Source of the DNA: Sphingobacterium humi
GTDB lineage: Bacteria; Bacteroidota; Bacteroidia; Sphingobacteriales; Sphingobacteriaceae
NCBI RefSeq assembly: GCF_009768885.1
Contig: NZ_WSQA01000003.1
Location: 62,001 to 126,000, forward strand
Direction of reading: 5' to 3'
Length of the DNA: 64,000 nt
Shown: positions 17,524-27,673 of the stretch, one piece after another
Numbering within the stretch: the stretch's first letter is position 1
Layout of the letters: every line of letters begins with the position of its first letter
Made by a program: the position numbers and the translations under genes
The notes under the pieces: generated by a model
The model's database searches: none
Told to the model about the DNA's origin: nothing
Seen by the model: only the letters and a program-made list of their open reading frames with translations

Positions 17524-18981
17524 ATGTTATTAAAAGAGTTGTTACACGCTATCCCGGTAAAAGATTACCAAGGTTCTTTGGAAACAGAGGTGACCTCGGT
17601 ATGCTTGGATTCCAGAAAGGCCGAGCCCGGAAGTGCTTTTGTAGCAGTTCGCGGACATCAAACCGATGGCCATTTATTTGTAGAAAAAGCAGTGGCGCTA
17701 GGAGCGACCGTGGTGATGTTGGAAGAATATCCGGCAGAGATTGCGGAAGGCGTGACTTACATCCTCGTGGATGATTCAGCTTATGCGTTGGGTGTATTTG
17801 CGGCCAACTTCTACGATAATCCTGCTAAGAAATTAAAGCTGGTAGGTGTGACAGGAACCAACGGCAAGACCACCGTGGCGACCTTATTGTTCAATTTGTT
17901 TACCCGTTTGGGGTATCATGTTGGATTATTGTCAACCGTTCAGAATCAAATTGGCGATCGTGTTATTCCTTCCACGCATACCACACCGGATCCAATCTCT
18001 TTGAATGCCTTGCTGAAGGAGATGTTGGAGGATGGTTGCGACTATTGCTTTATGGAAGTAAGCTCGCATGCCGTGGTGCAACAGCGTATCGCTGGCTTGC
18101 GCTTCGCAGGCGGTATTTTCACCAATATTACCCATGATCACTTGGATTTTCATGGCACCTTCGCGAATTACATCAAAGCGAAGAAAAAGTTCTTTGACGA
18201 CTTAGATCGTTATGCTTTTGCATTGACGAATATCGATGATAAAAATGGAGCGGTGATGCTTCAAAACACCTTCGCACATCGCAAGACTTACGGCTTACAT
18301 CAATTAGCCGATTTCAAAGCAAAGATTCTGGAAAGCCATTTCGACGGCATGTTGCTGCAAATGGACAACCAAGAGCTATGGGTGAAGTTGGTAGGTCATT
18401 TCAATGCCTACAACATCCTTGCCGTATATGGTACTGCCATTTTATTGGAGCAGGAAACCATGAAGGTGCTGACAGCCCTTAGCGAAATAACCGGAGCGGA
18501 AGGTCGCTTTGAGACCGTTCGTGCAAAGAATGGTGTAATCGCTATTGTGGACTATGCACATACACCAGATGCGGTAGAGAATGTGTTGGAAACTATTTTG
18601 GACTTGAGAAAGCCAGGTCAGCAAGTGTTGACGGTGTTAGGCTGTGGTGGTGATCGGGATAAAACAAAACGTCCAGAAATGGCCGAAGTAGCCGTTCGCT
18701 TAAGCGATAAGGTGATCTTGACCTCGGATAACCCGCGCTCTGAAGACCCTGCGCAGATTATTAAGGATATGGAGGCAGGCGTTGCGACAGATAAACGCAA
18801 GAATGTATTCTCCATTACTGACCGTCGCGAGGCTATCCGTGCTGCAGTGCATCTGGCGCAAGAAGGCGATGTTATTCTGGTGGCAGGTAAGGGCCATGAG
18901 AAATATCAGGAAATCAATGGGGTAAAAAACCACTTTGACGATAAAGAGGAATTGGAACTAATTTTTAACGAAATCAATTAG
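17524..18981 (+). CDS. murE: UDP-MurNAc-Ala-Glu ligase (meso-DAP-adding type)
   Basis: The 485-residue Mur ligase has the ATP-binding [15 protein letters not shown] near 108-122, the metal/substrate His region ([15 protein letters not shown]), and DNPR in [11 protein letters not shown] near 400-403, the signature of the meso-diaminopimelate-adding enzymes. It therefore predicts a meso-DAP peptidoglycan. It starts 1 nt after the ftsI stop. Confidence 0.96.
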   Translation: MLLKELLHAIPVKDYQGSLETEVTSVCLDSRKAEPGSAFVAVRGHQTDGHLFVEKAVALGATVVMLEEYPAEIAEGVTYILVDDSAYALGVFAANFYDNPAKKLKLVGVTGTNGKTTVATLLFNLFTRLGYHVGLLSTVQNQIGDRVIPSTHTTPDPISLNALLKEMLEDGCDYCFMEVSSHAVVQQRIAGLRFAGGIFTNITHDHLDFHGTFANYIKAKKKFFDDLDRYAFALTNIDDKNGAVMLQNTFAHRKTYGLHQLADFKAKILESHFDGMLLQMDNQELWVKLVGHFNAYNILAVYGTAILLEQETMKVLTALSEITGAEGRFETVRAKNGVIAIVDYAHTPDAVENVLETILDLRKPGQQVLTVLGCGGDRDKTKRPEMAEVAVRLSDKVILTSDNPRSEDPAQIIKDMEAGVATDKRKNVFSITDRREAIRAAVHLAQEGDVILVAGKGHEKYQEINGVKNHFDDKEELELIFNEIN

Positions 18982-18986
18982 ATTGG

Positions 18987-20231
18987 ATGTTATATTATTT
19001 ATTTACTTGGCTTAATGAACATGTTCATATTCCGGGAGCTGGATTGTTCCAGTTTATCTCCTTCCGGACGGCCATGGCTGTTATTGTTTCGTTAATTATA
19101 ACCACGGTATTTGGTAGTCGGTTAATCCGTTTGTTGCATCAAAAACAAGTGGGTGAAACGATTCGTGATTTAGGCTTAGAAGGGGAGAAAAAGAAACAAG
19201 GAACACCGACCATGGGGGGATTGATCATTATCGCCGGTATCCTGATTCCTACCTTATTGTTTGCCAAGTTAGATAACATCTACATCATCCTGATGATCAT
19301 TACGACCGTTTGGATGGGGGCAATTGGTTTCCTAGATGACTACATCAAAGTATTTCGTAAGAATAAAGAAGGATTGGCCGGACGCTTTAAAGTAATCGGT
19401 CAAATTGGTTTAGGGGTGTTAATTGCCGTGACGATGTATTTCCATCCGGATATCGTGGTGCGCCAGCAAGTAACAAATCCTACCTCCTCAAAACCGGTAG
19501 AGGTGGTGATCAACCCTTCGACAGGAGAGAAAATCTATGCAGAGAATGTGAAGTCTTCCAAGACCAACATTCCCTTTTATAAGAATAACGAGTTTGATTA
19601 CGCCAAAGTGTTGGATTTCTTTGGACTGACCAGCCCTTGGGTAACCTTTATGATCTTTTTAGTTGTGGTGGTATTTATTGTTACTGCCGTGTCTAATGGA
19701 GCAAATATTACCGATGGTATCGATGGCCTGGCCACGGGTACCTCGGCAATTATGGGGATTACTTTGGCAATTCTAGCCTACGTATCGGGTAACATCATCT
19801 TCTCGGATTACTTGAATATCATGTATATCCCGAACTCCGGAGAGCTGGTGATCTTTGCGGGTGCCTTTGTAGGAGCCTGTACAGGATTCTTATGGTACAA
19901 TGCCTATCCTGCGCAGGTGTTTATGGGAGATACGGGCAGTTTGGCTATCGGTGGTATTATCGCTGCCTTCGCTATCCTGATTCGTAAAGAGTTATTGATC
20001 CCGGTATTATGCGGTATTTTCTTGATCGAGAACCTGTCTGTAATCTTGCAGGTGTCTTATTTCAAGTATACCAAGAAGAAATTTGGTGAAGGGCGACGCA
20101 TCTTCTTGATGTCGCCATTGCATCACCATTATCAGAAAAAAGGATACCATGAATCCAAGATCGTGACCCGCTTTGTGATTGTCTCGATTATGCTGGCCAT
20201 CCTGACTATAGTGACTTTGAAAGTAAGATAA
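18987..20231 (+). CDS. mraY: Phospho-N-acetylmuramoyl-pentapeptide transferase
   Basis: The 414-residue integral membrane enzyme makes lipid I from UDP-MurNAc-pentapeptide and undecaprenyl phosphate. Visible motifs are [11 protein letters not shown] near 69-80, FLDDYIKV (catalytic Asp pair, near 113), [15 protein letters not shown] near 235-250, and [12 protein letters not shown] near 375. It is about 50 residues longer than E. coli MraY because of an insertion near 155-205 in a loop (rich in Lys, Pro and Asn), as in other Bacteroidota. murF, usually next in many bacteria, is absent from this cluster. Confidence 0.96.
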   Translation: MLYYLFTWLNEHVHIPGAGLFQFISFRTAMAVIVSLIITTVFGSRLIRLLHQKQVGETIRDLGLEGEKKKQGTPTMGGLIIIAGILIPTLLFAKLDNIYIILMIITTVWMGAIGFLDDYIKVFRKNKEGLAGRFKVIGQIGLGVLIAVTMYFHPDIVVRQQVTNPTSSKPVEVVINPSTGEKIYAENVKSSKTNIPFYKNNEFDYAKVLDFFGLTSPWVTFMIFLVVVVFIVTAVSNGANITDGIDGLATGTSAIMGITLAILAYVSGNIIFSDYLNIMYIPNSGELVIFAGAFVGACTGFLWYNAYPAQVFMGDTGSLAIGGIIAAFAILIRKELLIPVLCGIFLIENLSVILQVSYFKYTKKKFGEGRRIFLMSPLHHHYQKKGYHESKIVTRFVIVSIMLAILTIVTLKVR

Positions 20232-20240
20232 ATTAATACG

Positions 20241-21614
20241 ATGTCAAATATTGCACATAACTACTACCCTCAAGCTGGACGCCTGGTTATTCTTGGCGCA
20301 GGGGAGAGTGGTGTGGGTGCTGCTATCCTGGGTAAGGATAAAGGTTTCGACGTATTTGTATCCGATATGGGACAAATTGCCGATACCTATAAAAAGCAAC
20401 TGGAGCAGGAGCAGATTGCCTTTGAAGAAGGGAAGCATAGCGTTGAGCTTATTTTAAATGCAGATCTGTTGGTGAAGAGCCCGGGGATTCCGGAGAAAGC
20501 GCCATTAATTAAAGAGCTGAGAAGCTTAGGCAAACCCTTGATCTCGGAAATAGAATTTGCAGCGCAGTATACCGATGCGAAGCTGTATTGCATCACGGGA
20601 TCCAATGGGAAGACGACCACCACCATGCTGACCTATACGCTGTTGAAAAACGCTGGCCTAGATGTTGGTTTAGCTGGGAATATCGGAAACAGCTTTGCAT
20701 TGCAGGTGGCCCGCGAACCGCATGCCTGTTATGTTTTAGAGATCTCCAGCTTTATGTTGGATGATATGTACCACTTCCGTGCAGATGTTGCTGTGATCTT
20801 AAATATCACGCCAGATCATTTGGATCGCTACGAATATAAAATGGAAAACTATGTAGCCTCCAAATTCCGGATGGTACAGAACCAAAGGGACACGGATTAC
20901 TTCATCTATTGTTTAGATGATCCCGAGACGGTAGCTGCTCTGGATAAGCATCCGACAAAGGCGATGCATCTTCCGTTTTCCGCAGAACAAGAAGTAGAAC
21001 AAGGCGCATTCGTAGATGCCCACAACAAATTGAATATAATAGTACCACATAGAGAAGCTTTTACCATGAATATTGAAGAATTATCGTTACAAGGCAAGCA
21101 CAATGTATACAATAACAGTGCGGCAGGATTGATTGCAAAAGTACAGGAACTTCGCAACCAATCGATGAAGGAGAGTATGGGATCCTTTGTAAACATTGAA
21201 CATCGCTTAGAGCATGTGGCTTGTATTGGCGGGGTGAATTACATCAATGATTCCAAAGCAACGAATGTCAATTCCGTATGGTATGCCCTGGAAAGTTTCT
21301 CTACCGAGATCGTTTTGATCATGGGTGGTGTGGACAAAGGCAATGATTACGATATGTTGAAAGACTTAGTGCAGGCCAAAGTGAAAGCTATTATCTGTAT
21401 TGGTAAAGATACAGGACGTATTCATGAAGCCTTTGAGGATGATACCGAAGTGATCGTGAATTCAGCGTCTATGAGTGATGCTGTGCAAATTGCCTCCCAC
21501 TTAGCGAAAAAAGGAGATACGGTTTTATTGTCTCCGGCGTGCGCAAGCTTCGATTGGTTCAAGAACTACGAAGAGCGTGGCGATAAGTTCAAAGAAGCAG
21601 TAATGACTTTATAA
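20241..21614 (+). CDS. murD: UDP-MurNAc-L-alanine--D-glutamate ligase
   Basis: The 457-residue Mur ligase adds D-Glu to UDP-MurNAc-Ala. It opens with a Rossmann-like LVILGAGESGVGAA and carries the ATP loop ITGSNGKTTTTMLTY near 118-132, the ILNITPDHLDRY region near 188, and LSPACASFDWFKNYEERG near the C-terminus, which is characteristic of MurD. Confidence 0.96.
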   Translation: MSNIAHNYYPQAGRLVILGAGESGVGAAILGKDKGFDVFVSDMGQIADTYKKQLEQEQIAFEEGKHSVELILNADLLVKSPGIPEKAPLIKELRSLGKPLISEIEFAAQYTDAKLYCITGSNGKTTTTMLTYTLLKNAGLDVGLAGNIGNSFALQVAREPHACYVLEISSFMLDDMYHFRADVAVILNITPDHLDRYEYKMENYVASKFRMVQNQRDTDYFIYCLDDPETVAALDKHPTKAMHLPFSAEQEVEQGAFVDAHNKLNIIVPHREAFTMNIEELSLQGKHNVYNNSAAGLIAKVQELRNQSMKESMGSFVNIEHRLEHVACIGGVNYINDSKATNVNSVWYALESFSTEIVLIMGGVDKGNDYDMLKDLVQAKVKAIICIGKDTGRIHEAFEDDTEVIVNSASMSDAVQIASHLAKKGDTVLLSPACASFDWFKNYEERGDKFKEAVMTL

Positions 21615-21629
21615 TAAAAAGGAGTACCG

Positions 21630-22826
21630 ATGGAATACATTTTTTCTAAACTAAAAGGCGATAAGTGGATCTGGATCATTGTGATCTTGTTATCCATTTG
21701 GTCACTATTGGCTGTATACAGCTCGGTAGGAACATTAGCCTATAAAGAGGGAAAGGGTACAGAATTGTACCTCTTTAAGCACCTTTTTATTGTGGTCGCT
21801 GGTTTAGCTTTGATGTACCTGTCGCATAAATTGGATTACCGCTATTATGCGGGCATCTCCAAATTATTGATGTTAATCACCATTCCATTGCTGTTGTATA
21901 CCCTATTGTTTGGTAGCAAGGTGAATGAGGCGAGTCGCTGGTTGACTATCCCGATTATCAATCAAACTTTTCAAACTTCCGATTTAGCGAAGTTAGCCTT
22001 GATCACTTTCCTGGCGCGGATGTTATCCCGCAAGCAGGAAGAGATCAAAGATGTGAAGAAATCCTTTATCCCAATTATGGGGGCTGTATGTGCGGTATTC
22101 GTGCTTATCGCTTTAGCGAACTTATCCACAGCCTTGATGCTGTTCGGGGTAAGCGTGCTCTTGTTGATGATCGGTCGGATTGATTTCAAACAGATTGCCG
22201 TGGTCTGTCTAGGTGGAGCGGTACTATTAACCCTGGTGATGTTGTTAGGACCACGTCGTGGTACTTACATCAGCCGTATCCAGGGATTCTTCCAGACAGA
22301 AGAAGTGCATGAAGGAAAATCATCTTTCCAAGAAGATAAGAACTTCCAGGCCAACAATGCGAAGATCGCTATTGCGACTGGTCAGATGTTCGGAAAAGGC
22401 GTTGGGAACTCGGTACAGCGGAACGTGCTGCCGCACCCGTATTCCGACTTTATCTTCGCCATTATTATTGAAGAGTATGGAACAATAGGCGGAGCCGTGT
22501 TGCTTTTCCTGTATATCGCATTGATGTATCGATGTATTCGGATTGTAACCTTGAGTCCACGGGCCTTCGGCGCCTTTCTGGCGGCAGGCTTGGGCTTCAG
22601 TCTAACTATTCAGGCCTTGGCCAATATGGCGGTAGCCGTAGGCTTAGGTCCGGTAACCGGGGTGCCATTGCCTTTGGTAAGTATGGGAGGAACTTCCATT
22701 CTATTTACCAGTGTGGCCTTAGGCATCATCCTGAGTGTAAGCCGCAATATTGAGGAGTTAAAACATAAAGAAGAAGATTTAGAAGTTGTGAAGAAGCCGC
22801 GCAAGGTGGTGGTAGGCACAATTTAA
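21630..22826 (+). CDS. ftsW: Lipid II polymerase / SEDS division protein FtsW
   Basis: The 398-residue SEDS protein has about ten TM helices. Motifs include YSSVGTLAYKEG after the first helix, SRWLTIP near 90, the long periplasmic loop with GKGVGNSVQR-NVLPHPYSDFIFAIIIEE (about 250-280), and LPLVSMGGTSILF near 345. SEDS proteins polymerise glycan strands with a class B PBP partner, here ftsI four genes upstream. The C-terminus is a Lys-rich cytosolic tail. Confidence 0.95.
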   Translation: MEYIFSKLKGDKWIWIIVILLSIWSLLAVYSSVGTLAYKEGKGTELYLFKHLFIVVAGLALMYLSHKLDYRYYAGISKLLMLITIPLLLYTLLFGSKVNEASRWLTIPIINQTFQTSDLAKLALITFLARMLSRKQEEIKDVKKSFIPIMGAVCAVFVLIALANLSTALMLFGVSVLLLMIGRIDFKQIAVVCLGGAVLLTLVMLLGPRRGTYISRIQGFFQTEEVHEGKSSFQEDKNFQANNAKIAIATGQMFGKGVGNSVQRNVLPHPYSDFIFAIIIEEYGTIGGAVLLFLYIALMYRCIRIVTLSPRAFGAFLAAGLGFSLTIQALANMAVAVGLGPVTGVPLPLVSMGGTSILFTSVALGIILSVSRNIEELKHKEEDLEVVKKPRKVVVGTI

Positions 22827-22832
22827 GATACG

Positions 22833-23933
22833 ATGGCGCATAAAGTAATCATAAGTGGTGGCGGAACGGGAGGACATATCTTCCCCGCAATTGCAATTGC
22901 AAATGCCTTGAAACAACTGGCGCCAGATACCGAGATCTTATTTGTCGGGGCAGAGGGAAAGATGGAGATGGAGCGTGTGCCAGCTGCCGGCTATGAAATT
23001 GTCGGGTTGGACATTGTCGGTATCAATCGGCAGTCCTTATTGAAAAACATTGCACTTCCATTCAAGATGCTGAAAAGCCTGTGGAAGGCAAGAAAAGTTC
23101 TTAAAGATTTTAAAGCAGAAGTAGCTATTGGGGTAGGTGGCTATGCATCAGGGCCTCTTTTAATGATGGCCAATATGATGGGCCTGCCAACCATTATCCA
23201 AGAGCAGAATTCCTACGCCGGTGTAACCAACAAGAAATTGGGCGCGAAGGCCAAGAAAATCTGCGTAGCCTATGAAGGGATGGATCGGTTTTTTCCGGCA
23301 GATCGCATTTTATTGACGGGGAATCCTATTCGTAAATCTTCCGTAGCTATTGAAAACAAAAGAGAAGAGGCCATCAACGCTTTCGCCTTAGATCAGGATA
23401 AGAAAACCATCCTGTTTACTGGAGGTAGCTTAGGCGCATTAACACTGAACGATTGTGTAAAAGCGGGTATCCCTCAGTTTGTAGAAGCAGGCGTACAGGT
23501 GATCTGGCAATGTGGAAGCTACTACTATGAAAAGCTGAAAGCGGAATTGGGTGATAGCTTACCGGATTCCATTAAGCTGATGCCTTTCCTAGAACGGATG
23601 GATTATGCTTATGCCGCTGCCGATGTTATTGTAGGTCGCGCAGGTGCGGGCACCATTTCCGAGCTATGCGTCATTGGGAAGCCGGTGGTTTTAGTGCCTT
23701 CGCCAAATGTGTCGGATGACCATCAAACGAAGAACGCCTTAGCCTTGGTGTCAAAAGATGCCGCCTTGATGGTGACTGATGGAGCAGCACGCGTTGAACT
23801 GCTGCCGCAACTCTTGAGCTTAATTGCCGATGAGGCAAAGATGCAAGAACTGGGCGATCATATTTTAACACTGGCTTTGCCGGATGCTGATGTGGTTATC
23901 GCGCAGGAAGTTTTGGATTTAATAAAGAAATAA
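22833..23933 (+). CDS. murG: Lipid II-forming N-acetylglucosaminyltransferase
   Basis: The 366-residue GT-B enzyme adds GlcNAc to lipid I at the inner face of the inner membrane. The glycine-rich GGGTGGHIFPAIAIA near 8-22 and VGRAGAGTISEL near 268-280 (UDP-sugar site) are diagnostic. It is packed between ftsW and murC with gaps of 6 and 2 nt. Confidence 0.97.
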   Translation: MAHKVIISGGGTGGHIFPAIAIANALKQLAPDTEILFVGAEGKMEMERVPAAGYEIVGLDIVGINRQSLLKNIALPFKMLKSLWKARKVLKDFKAEVAIGVGGYASGPLLMMANMMGLPTIIQEQNSYAGVTNKKLGAKAKKICVAYEGMDRFFPADRILLTGNPIRKSSVAIENKREEAINAFALDQDKKTILFTGGSLGALTLNDCVKAGIPQFVEAGVQVIWQCGSYYYEKLKAELGDSLPDSIKLMPFLERMDYAYAAADVIVGRAGAGTISELCVIGKPVVLVPSPNVSDDHQTKNALALVSKDAALMVTDGAARVELLPQLLSLIADEAKMQELGDHILTLALPDADVVIAQEVLDLIKK

Positions 23934-23935
23934 AG

Positions 23936-25294
23936 ATGAATATCGACAAAATTAAACGAGTTTATTTATTGGGTATCGGTGGTATCGGTATGAGCGGACT
24001 GGCTCGTTATTTTAGTCGTTTGGGCTGTGAGGTGGCCGGGTATGATCGTACGTCGACAGAATTGACGCAGACCCTGGAAGCAGAAGGAATGCCTATTATC
24101 TATACGGATGATGTGGCTGCTATTCCGGCAGCATTCGAGCAAGCAGGTGAGGAAACACTGGTTATTTTTACGCCGGCTATCCCTGCTGACTTAGCCTTGA
24201 AAGCACATTTTATTAAGCATGGCCACGAGTTGTATAAACGCTCGCAGGTATTGGGTTTCATTTCGGCTAGCCGCTTTACCATTGCGGTTGCCGGTACACA
24301 TGGCAAAACAACCACTTCTACCATGGTAGCTCATATCTTGAAAGATAGTGGGCATGATTGTTCGGCCTTCTTAGGCGGTATCAGTACCAATTACAAGAAT
24401 AACGTCTTGTTTGGTGAGAATAATGTCGTGGTGGTGGAAGCCGATGAATACGACCGCTCTTTCTTGACCTTACATCCGAATATCGCTATCGTGACTTCAG
24501 CAGATGCCGACCATTTGGACATCTATGGTGAGGCCAGCAAATTGCAGGAGTCTTTCCAATTGTTCTTGGATCGCGTGGTTGAAGATGGTCAGAAAATCGT
24601 GAAAAAAGGATTGCCATTTGCCGCAGATATCAGCTATGCTCGTGAAGAGGTGGCGGATGCCTATGCAGAAAATGTGCATGTGCGCGATGGCGAGTTCTAT
24701 TTCGATTATCACTCCGAAGATCTGACGATTAAGGATATCCATTTAGGAATCCCGGGATTACATAATGTGGAGAATGCCGTGGCAGCAATTACGGTTGCCA
24801 AATTACTAGGCATTGCAGCGCCGAAAATTACCCAAGCTTTATCTTCCTTCGCGGGCGTAAAGCGCCGGTTCGAGTATATTGTTAAATCGCCGAAGCATAT
24901 TTACATCGACGATTATGCGCATCACCCGGAAGAGCTACGTGCTTTCCTGGCTTCCATGAAGAAACTTTACCCGAACAAGAAATTAACGGTGGTTTTCCAA
25001 CCGCATTTATTCACCCGGACGAGAGACTTCGTCGATGGCTTTGCCGAAGTATTGGCCTTTGCTGATGAGCTCTTGTTGATGGAAATCTATCCGGCGCGTG
25101 AATTACCGATTCCAGGGGTAGACTCTACTTGGTTATTGGAGAAAATACGCATGGAAAATAAACGTCTGGTAAGTCCGGCTGAGGTGTTAGAAATCGTCCG
25201 CAGTGAAAGCCCGGAATTGGTCGTGACTGTAGGAGCAGGCGATATTGATAAATTGGTGAAACCATTAAAAGAATTATTGATCAATGCTGAATAA
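23936..25294 (+). CDS. murC: UDP-MurNAc--L-alanine ligase
   Basis: The 452-residue Mur ligase joins L-Ala to UDP-MurNAc, the first peptide step. It shows GIGGIGMSGLARYF near 13-27, ATP loop VAGTHGKTTTSTMVA near 121-135, VEADEYDRSF near 169, and IDDYAHHPEEL near 322. The 3' end overlaps ftsQ by 11 bp. Confidence 0.97.
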   Translation: MNIDKIKRVYLLGIGGIGMSGLARYFSRLGCEVAGYDRTSTELTQTLEAEGMPIIYTDDVAAIPAAFEQAGEETLVIFTPAIPADLALKAHFIKHGHELYKRSQVLGFISASRFTIAVAGTHGKTTTSTMVAHILKDSGHDCSAFLGGISTNYKNNVLFGENNVVVVEADEYDRSFLTLHPNIAIVTSADADHLDIYGEASKLQESFQLFLDRVVEDGQKIVKKGLPFAADISYAREEVADAYAENVHVRDGEFYFDYHSEDLTIKDIHLGIPGLHNVENAVAAITVAKLLGIAAPKITQALSSFAGVKRRFEYIVKSPKHIYIDDYAHHPEELRAFLASMKKLYPNKKLTVVFQPHLFTRTRDFVDGFAEVLAFADELLLMEIYPARELPIPGVDSTWLLEKIRMENKRLVSPAEVLEIVRSESPELVVTVGAGDIDKLVKPLKELLINAE

Positions 25295-26111
25295 GATCAG
25301 AAACATACAATGGCGTCAGGTAGGCTATTTTTTCCTCGGAGTTGCGGCTCTGGTAGGGGTAGGTATGCTGATGAGTTTAGTGTCGAAGAAAGATCAGGTT
25401 CAGGTTTGCAGTTCTTTAAAAGTATTGGTTGAAGGAAAAGAAACCTTCATCGATCAGCAGGATATCTCTTCCATGATACAGGATAAGTTCGGTAGAGTAG
25501 TAGGGCGTCATTTAAACGAGATCCCTTTGCATAAGATCGAAATGGAGTTGAAGAAATCGCCTTATGTTTCTGAAGCCGATGTGCATATGGATATGGATGG
25601 CACGATGCAGGTGCAGGTGCAGCAACGCGAGGTGGTGCTCCGCATCATCAACCAGGCTGGCCAGGAATACTATGTAGATTCCAAAAACCAGAAAATACCT
25701 GTCACGCTAAAATATGTGCCCCATGTCATGGTAGCCAATGGGCAAATTAAGGAAGGCTATAAAAAAGCATTAGAGCCGGTGCAGTCTACTGTAGTAAAAG
25801 ACTTAGTAGCGGTGGTAGAACATACCAGAAACGATGAACTCTGGGGAAACCAGATCGTACAGCTTTATGTGAATGGCGATCGTGATATCGAATTAGTACC
25901 CCGGGTTGGCGAGCAGCAACTGATTATCGGTAATGCCGACTCCTTAGCTTACAAGCTCGATAGGCTTACCACCTTCTACAAGCATATTATGCCGAAGGTA
26001 GGAACCGGCGCCTATGGGAAGGTCAATGTTAAGTATGGCGGACAAATTATCTGCGAGCGCAATGGCGATTGGTTTATCGACAGCTTGCAAATGAAAATGA
26101 ATAAGAAATAA
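25284..26111 (+). CDS. ftsQ: Cell division protein FtsQ (DivIB-like)
   Basis: A 275-residue bitopic protein with a short basic cytosolic start, one TM (about 12-30; VGYFFLGVAALVGVGMLMSL) and a periplasmic POTRA-like plus beta domain. It links FtsL/FtsB with the rest of the divisome. Sequence identity is low in this family; position between murC and ftsA supports the call. Confidence 0.88.
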   Translation: MLNKIRNIQWRQVGYFFLGVAALVGVGMLMSLVSKKDQVQVCSSLKVLVEGKETFIDQQDISSMIQDKFGRVVGRHLNEIPLHKIEMELKKSPYVSEADVHMDMDGTMQVQVQQREVVLRIINQAGQEYYVDSKNQKIPVTLKYVPHVMVANGQIKEGYKKALEPVQSTVVKDLVAVVEHTRNDELWGNQIVQLYVNGDRDIELVPRVGEQQLIIGNADSLAYKLDRLTTFYKHIMPKVGTGAYGKVNVKYGGQIICERNGDWFIDSLQMKMNKK

Positions 26112-26149
26112 CAGAAAGAAAATATTATATACAGCATCAAACACAGCAT

Positions 26150-27532
26150 ATGAAACCTAGAATTGTAGAAAATGAAAAAGAAAATCCAATTATCGTTGGA
26201 TTGGACATCGGTACAACAAAGATTTGTGTAACCGTTGGTCGTCGTAGTGGGGTCAATAAGGTGGAGCTTTTAGGTGTCGGTAAAGCAGAGTCAGCAGGCG
26301 TTAACCGTGGGGTAGTAGCCAATATCCAAAAAACGGTAACCAGTATTCGCGAAGCTGTAGCCGTGGCCGAAGGCCAGTCGAATGTTGACATTAAAGTAGT
26401 GAATGTAGGTATTGCTGGGCAGCACATCAAAAGTATTCAGCACCGTGGTATTTTAACCAAGAATGACGATGATGAAATCGGACGTTTGGATATCGAGCGT
26501 TTGATCTCCGACATGTACAAATTGGTATTGCCTCCCGGAGAAGAAATTATCCATGTGTTACCGCAGGAGTTTACCATTGATAACGAACCAGGCATTAAAG
26601 AGCCTATCGGTATGGCGGGCCGTCGTGTGGAAGCAAACTTCCATATCATCTCCGGTCGTGTAACGGATATTAAAAACATCAAACGTTGTGTTGATAATTC
26701 AGATCTTGAAGTTTCTGAATTGATCTTAGAACCTCTTGCATCATCCGAAGCTGTGTTGGATGAAGAGGAAAAAACAGCAGGTGTTGTATTGGTAGATATT
26801 GGTGGTGGTACTACGGATGTGGCCATCTTCCACGAAGGCATTATCCGTCATACGGCTGTTATTCCATTGGGCGGAAATATCGTTACAGAAGATATCCGTC
26901 AAGGATGCTCTGTATTACGCAATCAAGCCGAGCAATTGAAGGTGCGTTACGGTTCAGCTTTAGCTGATGAAAACAAGGATAACGAGGTGATCTGTGTACC
27001 TGGTATCCGCGGTCGTGAGCCTAAGGAAATCTCGGTTAAAAATTTAGCCTATATCATTCAGGCTAGAATGGAAGAAATTATCGAGCACGTATATTACGAG
27101 ATTAAGTCTTCCGGATACGAGGATAAATTAATAGCCGGTATTGTTATCACTGGTGGAGGTGCCCAATTGAAACACTTGGTACAATTGGTTGAATACATTA
27201 CAGGAATTGACTGTCGTATCGGTTATCCTAACGAGTACCTTGCCAAAACAGATATGTTGAATAAACAAGCTTTTGACGAGTTAAAAAGCCCATTATATGC
27301 TACTGGTATCGGTTTATTGATTAAAGGTATCCAGGCGATTGAAGAAGAGGAAATGCGTAATGAAGAAAAAACCTCGAAAAAAGCAACGCCAACAAAAGAA
27401 AAAGCCAAAGAAGGCGTTAAAGAAATAGCGGAGGGCCAAAGCAAAAAGGAGGGTTGGTTGACGCGTTTTTTAGGCGATTGGATCAAAGATGGAGCCGATA
27501 TCGATGACGATACATTTATCGGTAAAAAATAA
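26150..27532 (+). CDS. ftsA: Cell division protein FtsA
   Basis: The 460-residue actin-like ATPase tethers FtsZ to the membrane. It has the phosphate-1 motif LDIGTTKICVTVG near 19, the phosphate-2 motif VDIGGGTTDVAIF near 217, and the adenosine loop VITGGGAQLKHL near 338. The C-terminus carries a charged linker and an amphipathic segment (WLTRFLGDWIKDG) that would act as the membrane-targeting sequence. Confidence 0.96.
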   Translation: MKPRIVENEKENPIIVGLDIGTTKICVTVGRRSGVNKVELLGVGKAESAGVNRGVVANIQKTVTSIREAVAVAEGQSNVDIKVVNVGIAGQHIKSIQHRGILTKNDDDEIGRLDIERLISDMYKLVLPPGEEIIHVLPQEFTIDNEPGIKEPIGMAGRRVEANFHIISGRVTDIKNIKRCVDNSDLEVSELILEPLASSEAVLDEEEKTAGVVLVDIGGGTTDVAIFHEGIIRHTAVIPLGGNIVTEDIRQGCSVLRNQAEQLKVRYGSALADENKDNEVICVPGIRGREPKEISVKNLAYIIQARMEEIIEHVYYEIKSSGYEDKLIAGIVITGGGAQLKHLVQLVEYITGIDCRIGYPNEYLAKTDMLNKQAFDELKSPLYATGIGLLIKGIQAIEEEEMRNEEKTSKKATPTKEKAKEGVKEIAEGQSKKEGWLTRFLGDWIKDGADIDDDTFIGKK

Positions 27533-27551
27533 TTATCAACATCCCTGTCTT

Positions 27552-27579
27552 TTTTCCACATTTTAACAAATGTGGAAAA
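27552..27579. promoter_or_regulatory. Perfect 12-bp palindrome in the ftsA-ftsZ gap
   Basis: TTTTCCACATTT (27552-27563) and AAATGTGGAAAA (27568-27579) are exact inverted repeats with a TAAC loop. No T-run follows on the plus strand. Each arm holds TTTTCCACA, one base from a DnaA box. It could be a protein site or an RNA hairpin that tunes ftsZ. Confidence 0.6.
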
Positions 27580-27673
27580 CTGTTGTTAAGATTTTGGTAA
27601 TATTACATTAGAATTGTTGAGTCAAATTGCGATAACGTAATTGATTGAGGAAGAATTAAATAGGATAAAATAT

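Noticed and set aside
23671..23871. Antisense frames inside cell-wall and hut genes
   Set aside because: They follow the codon pattern of the sense genes, overlap them completely and show no start context.
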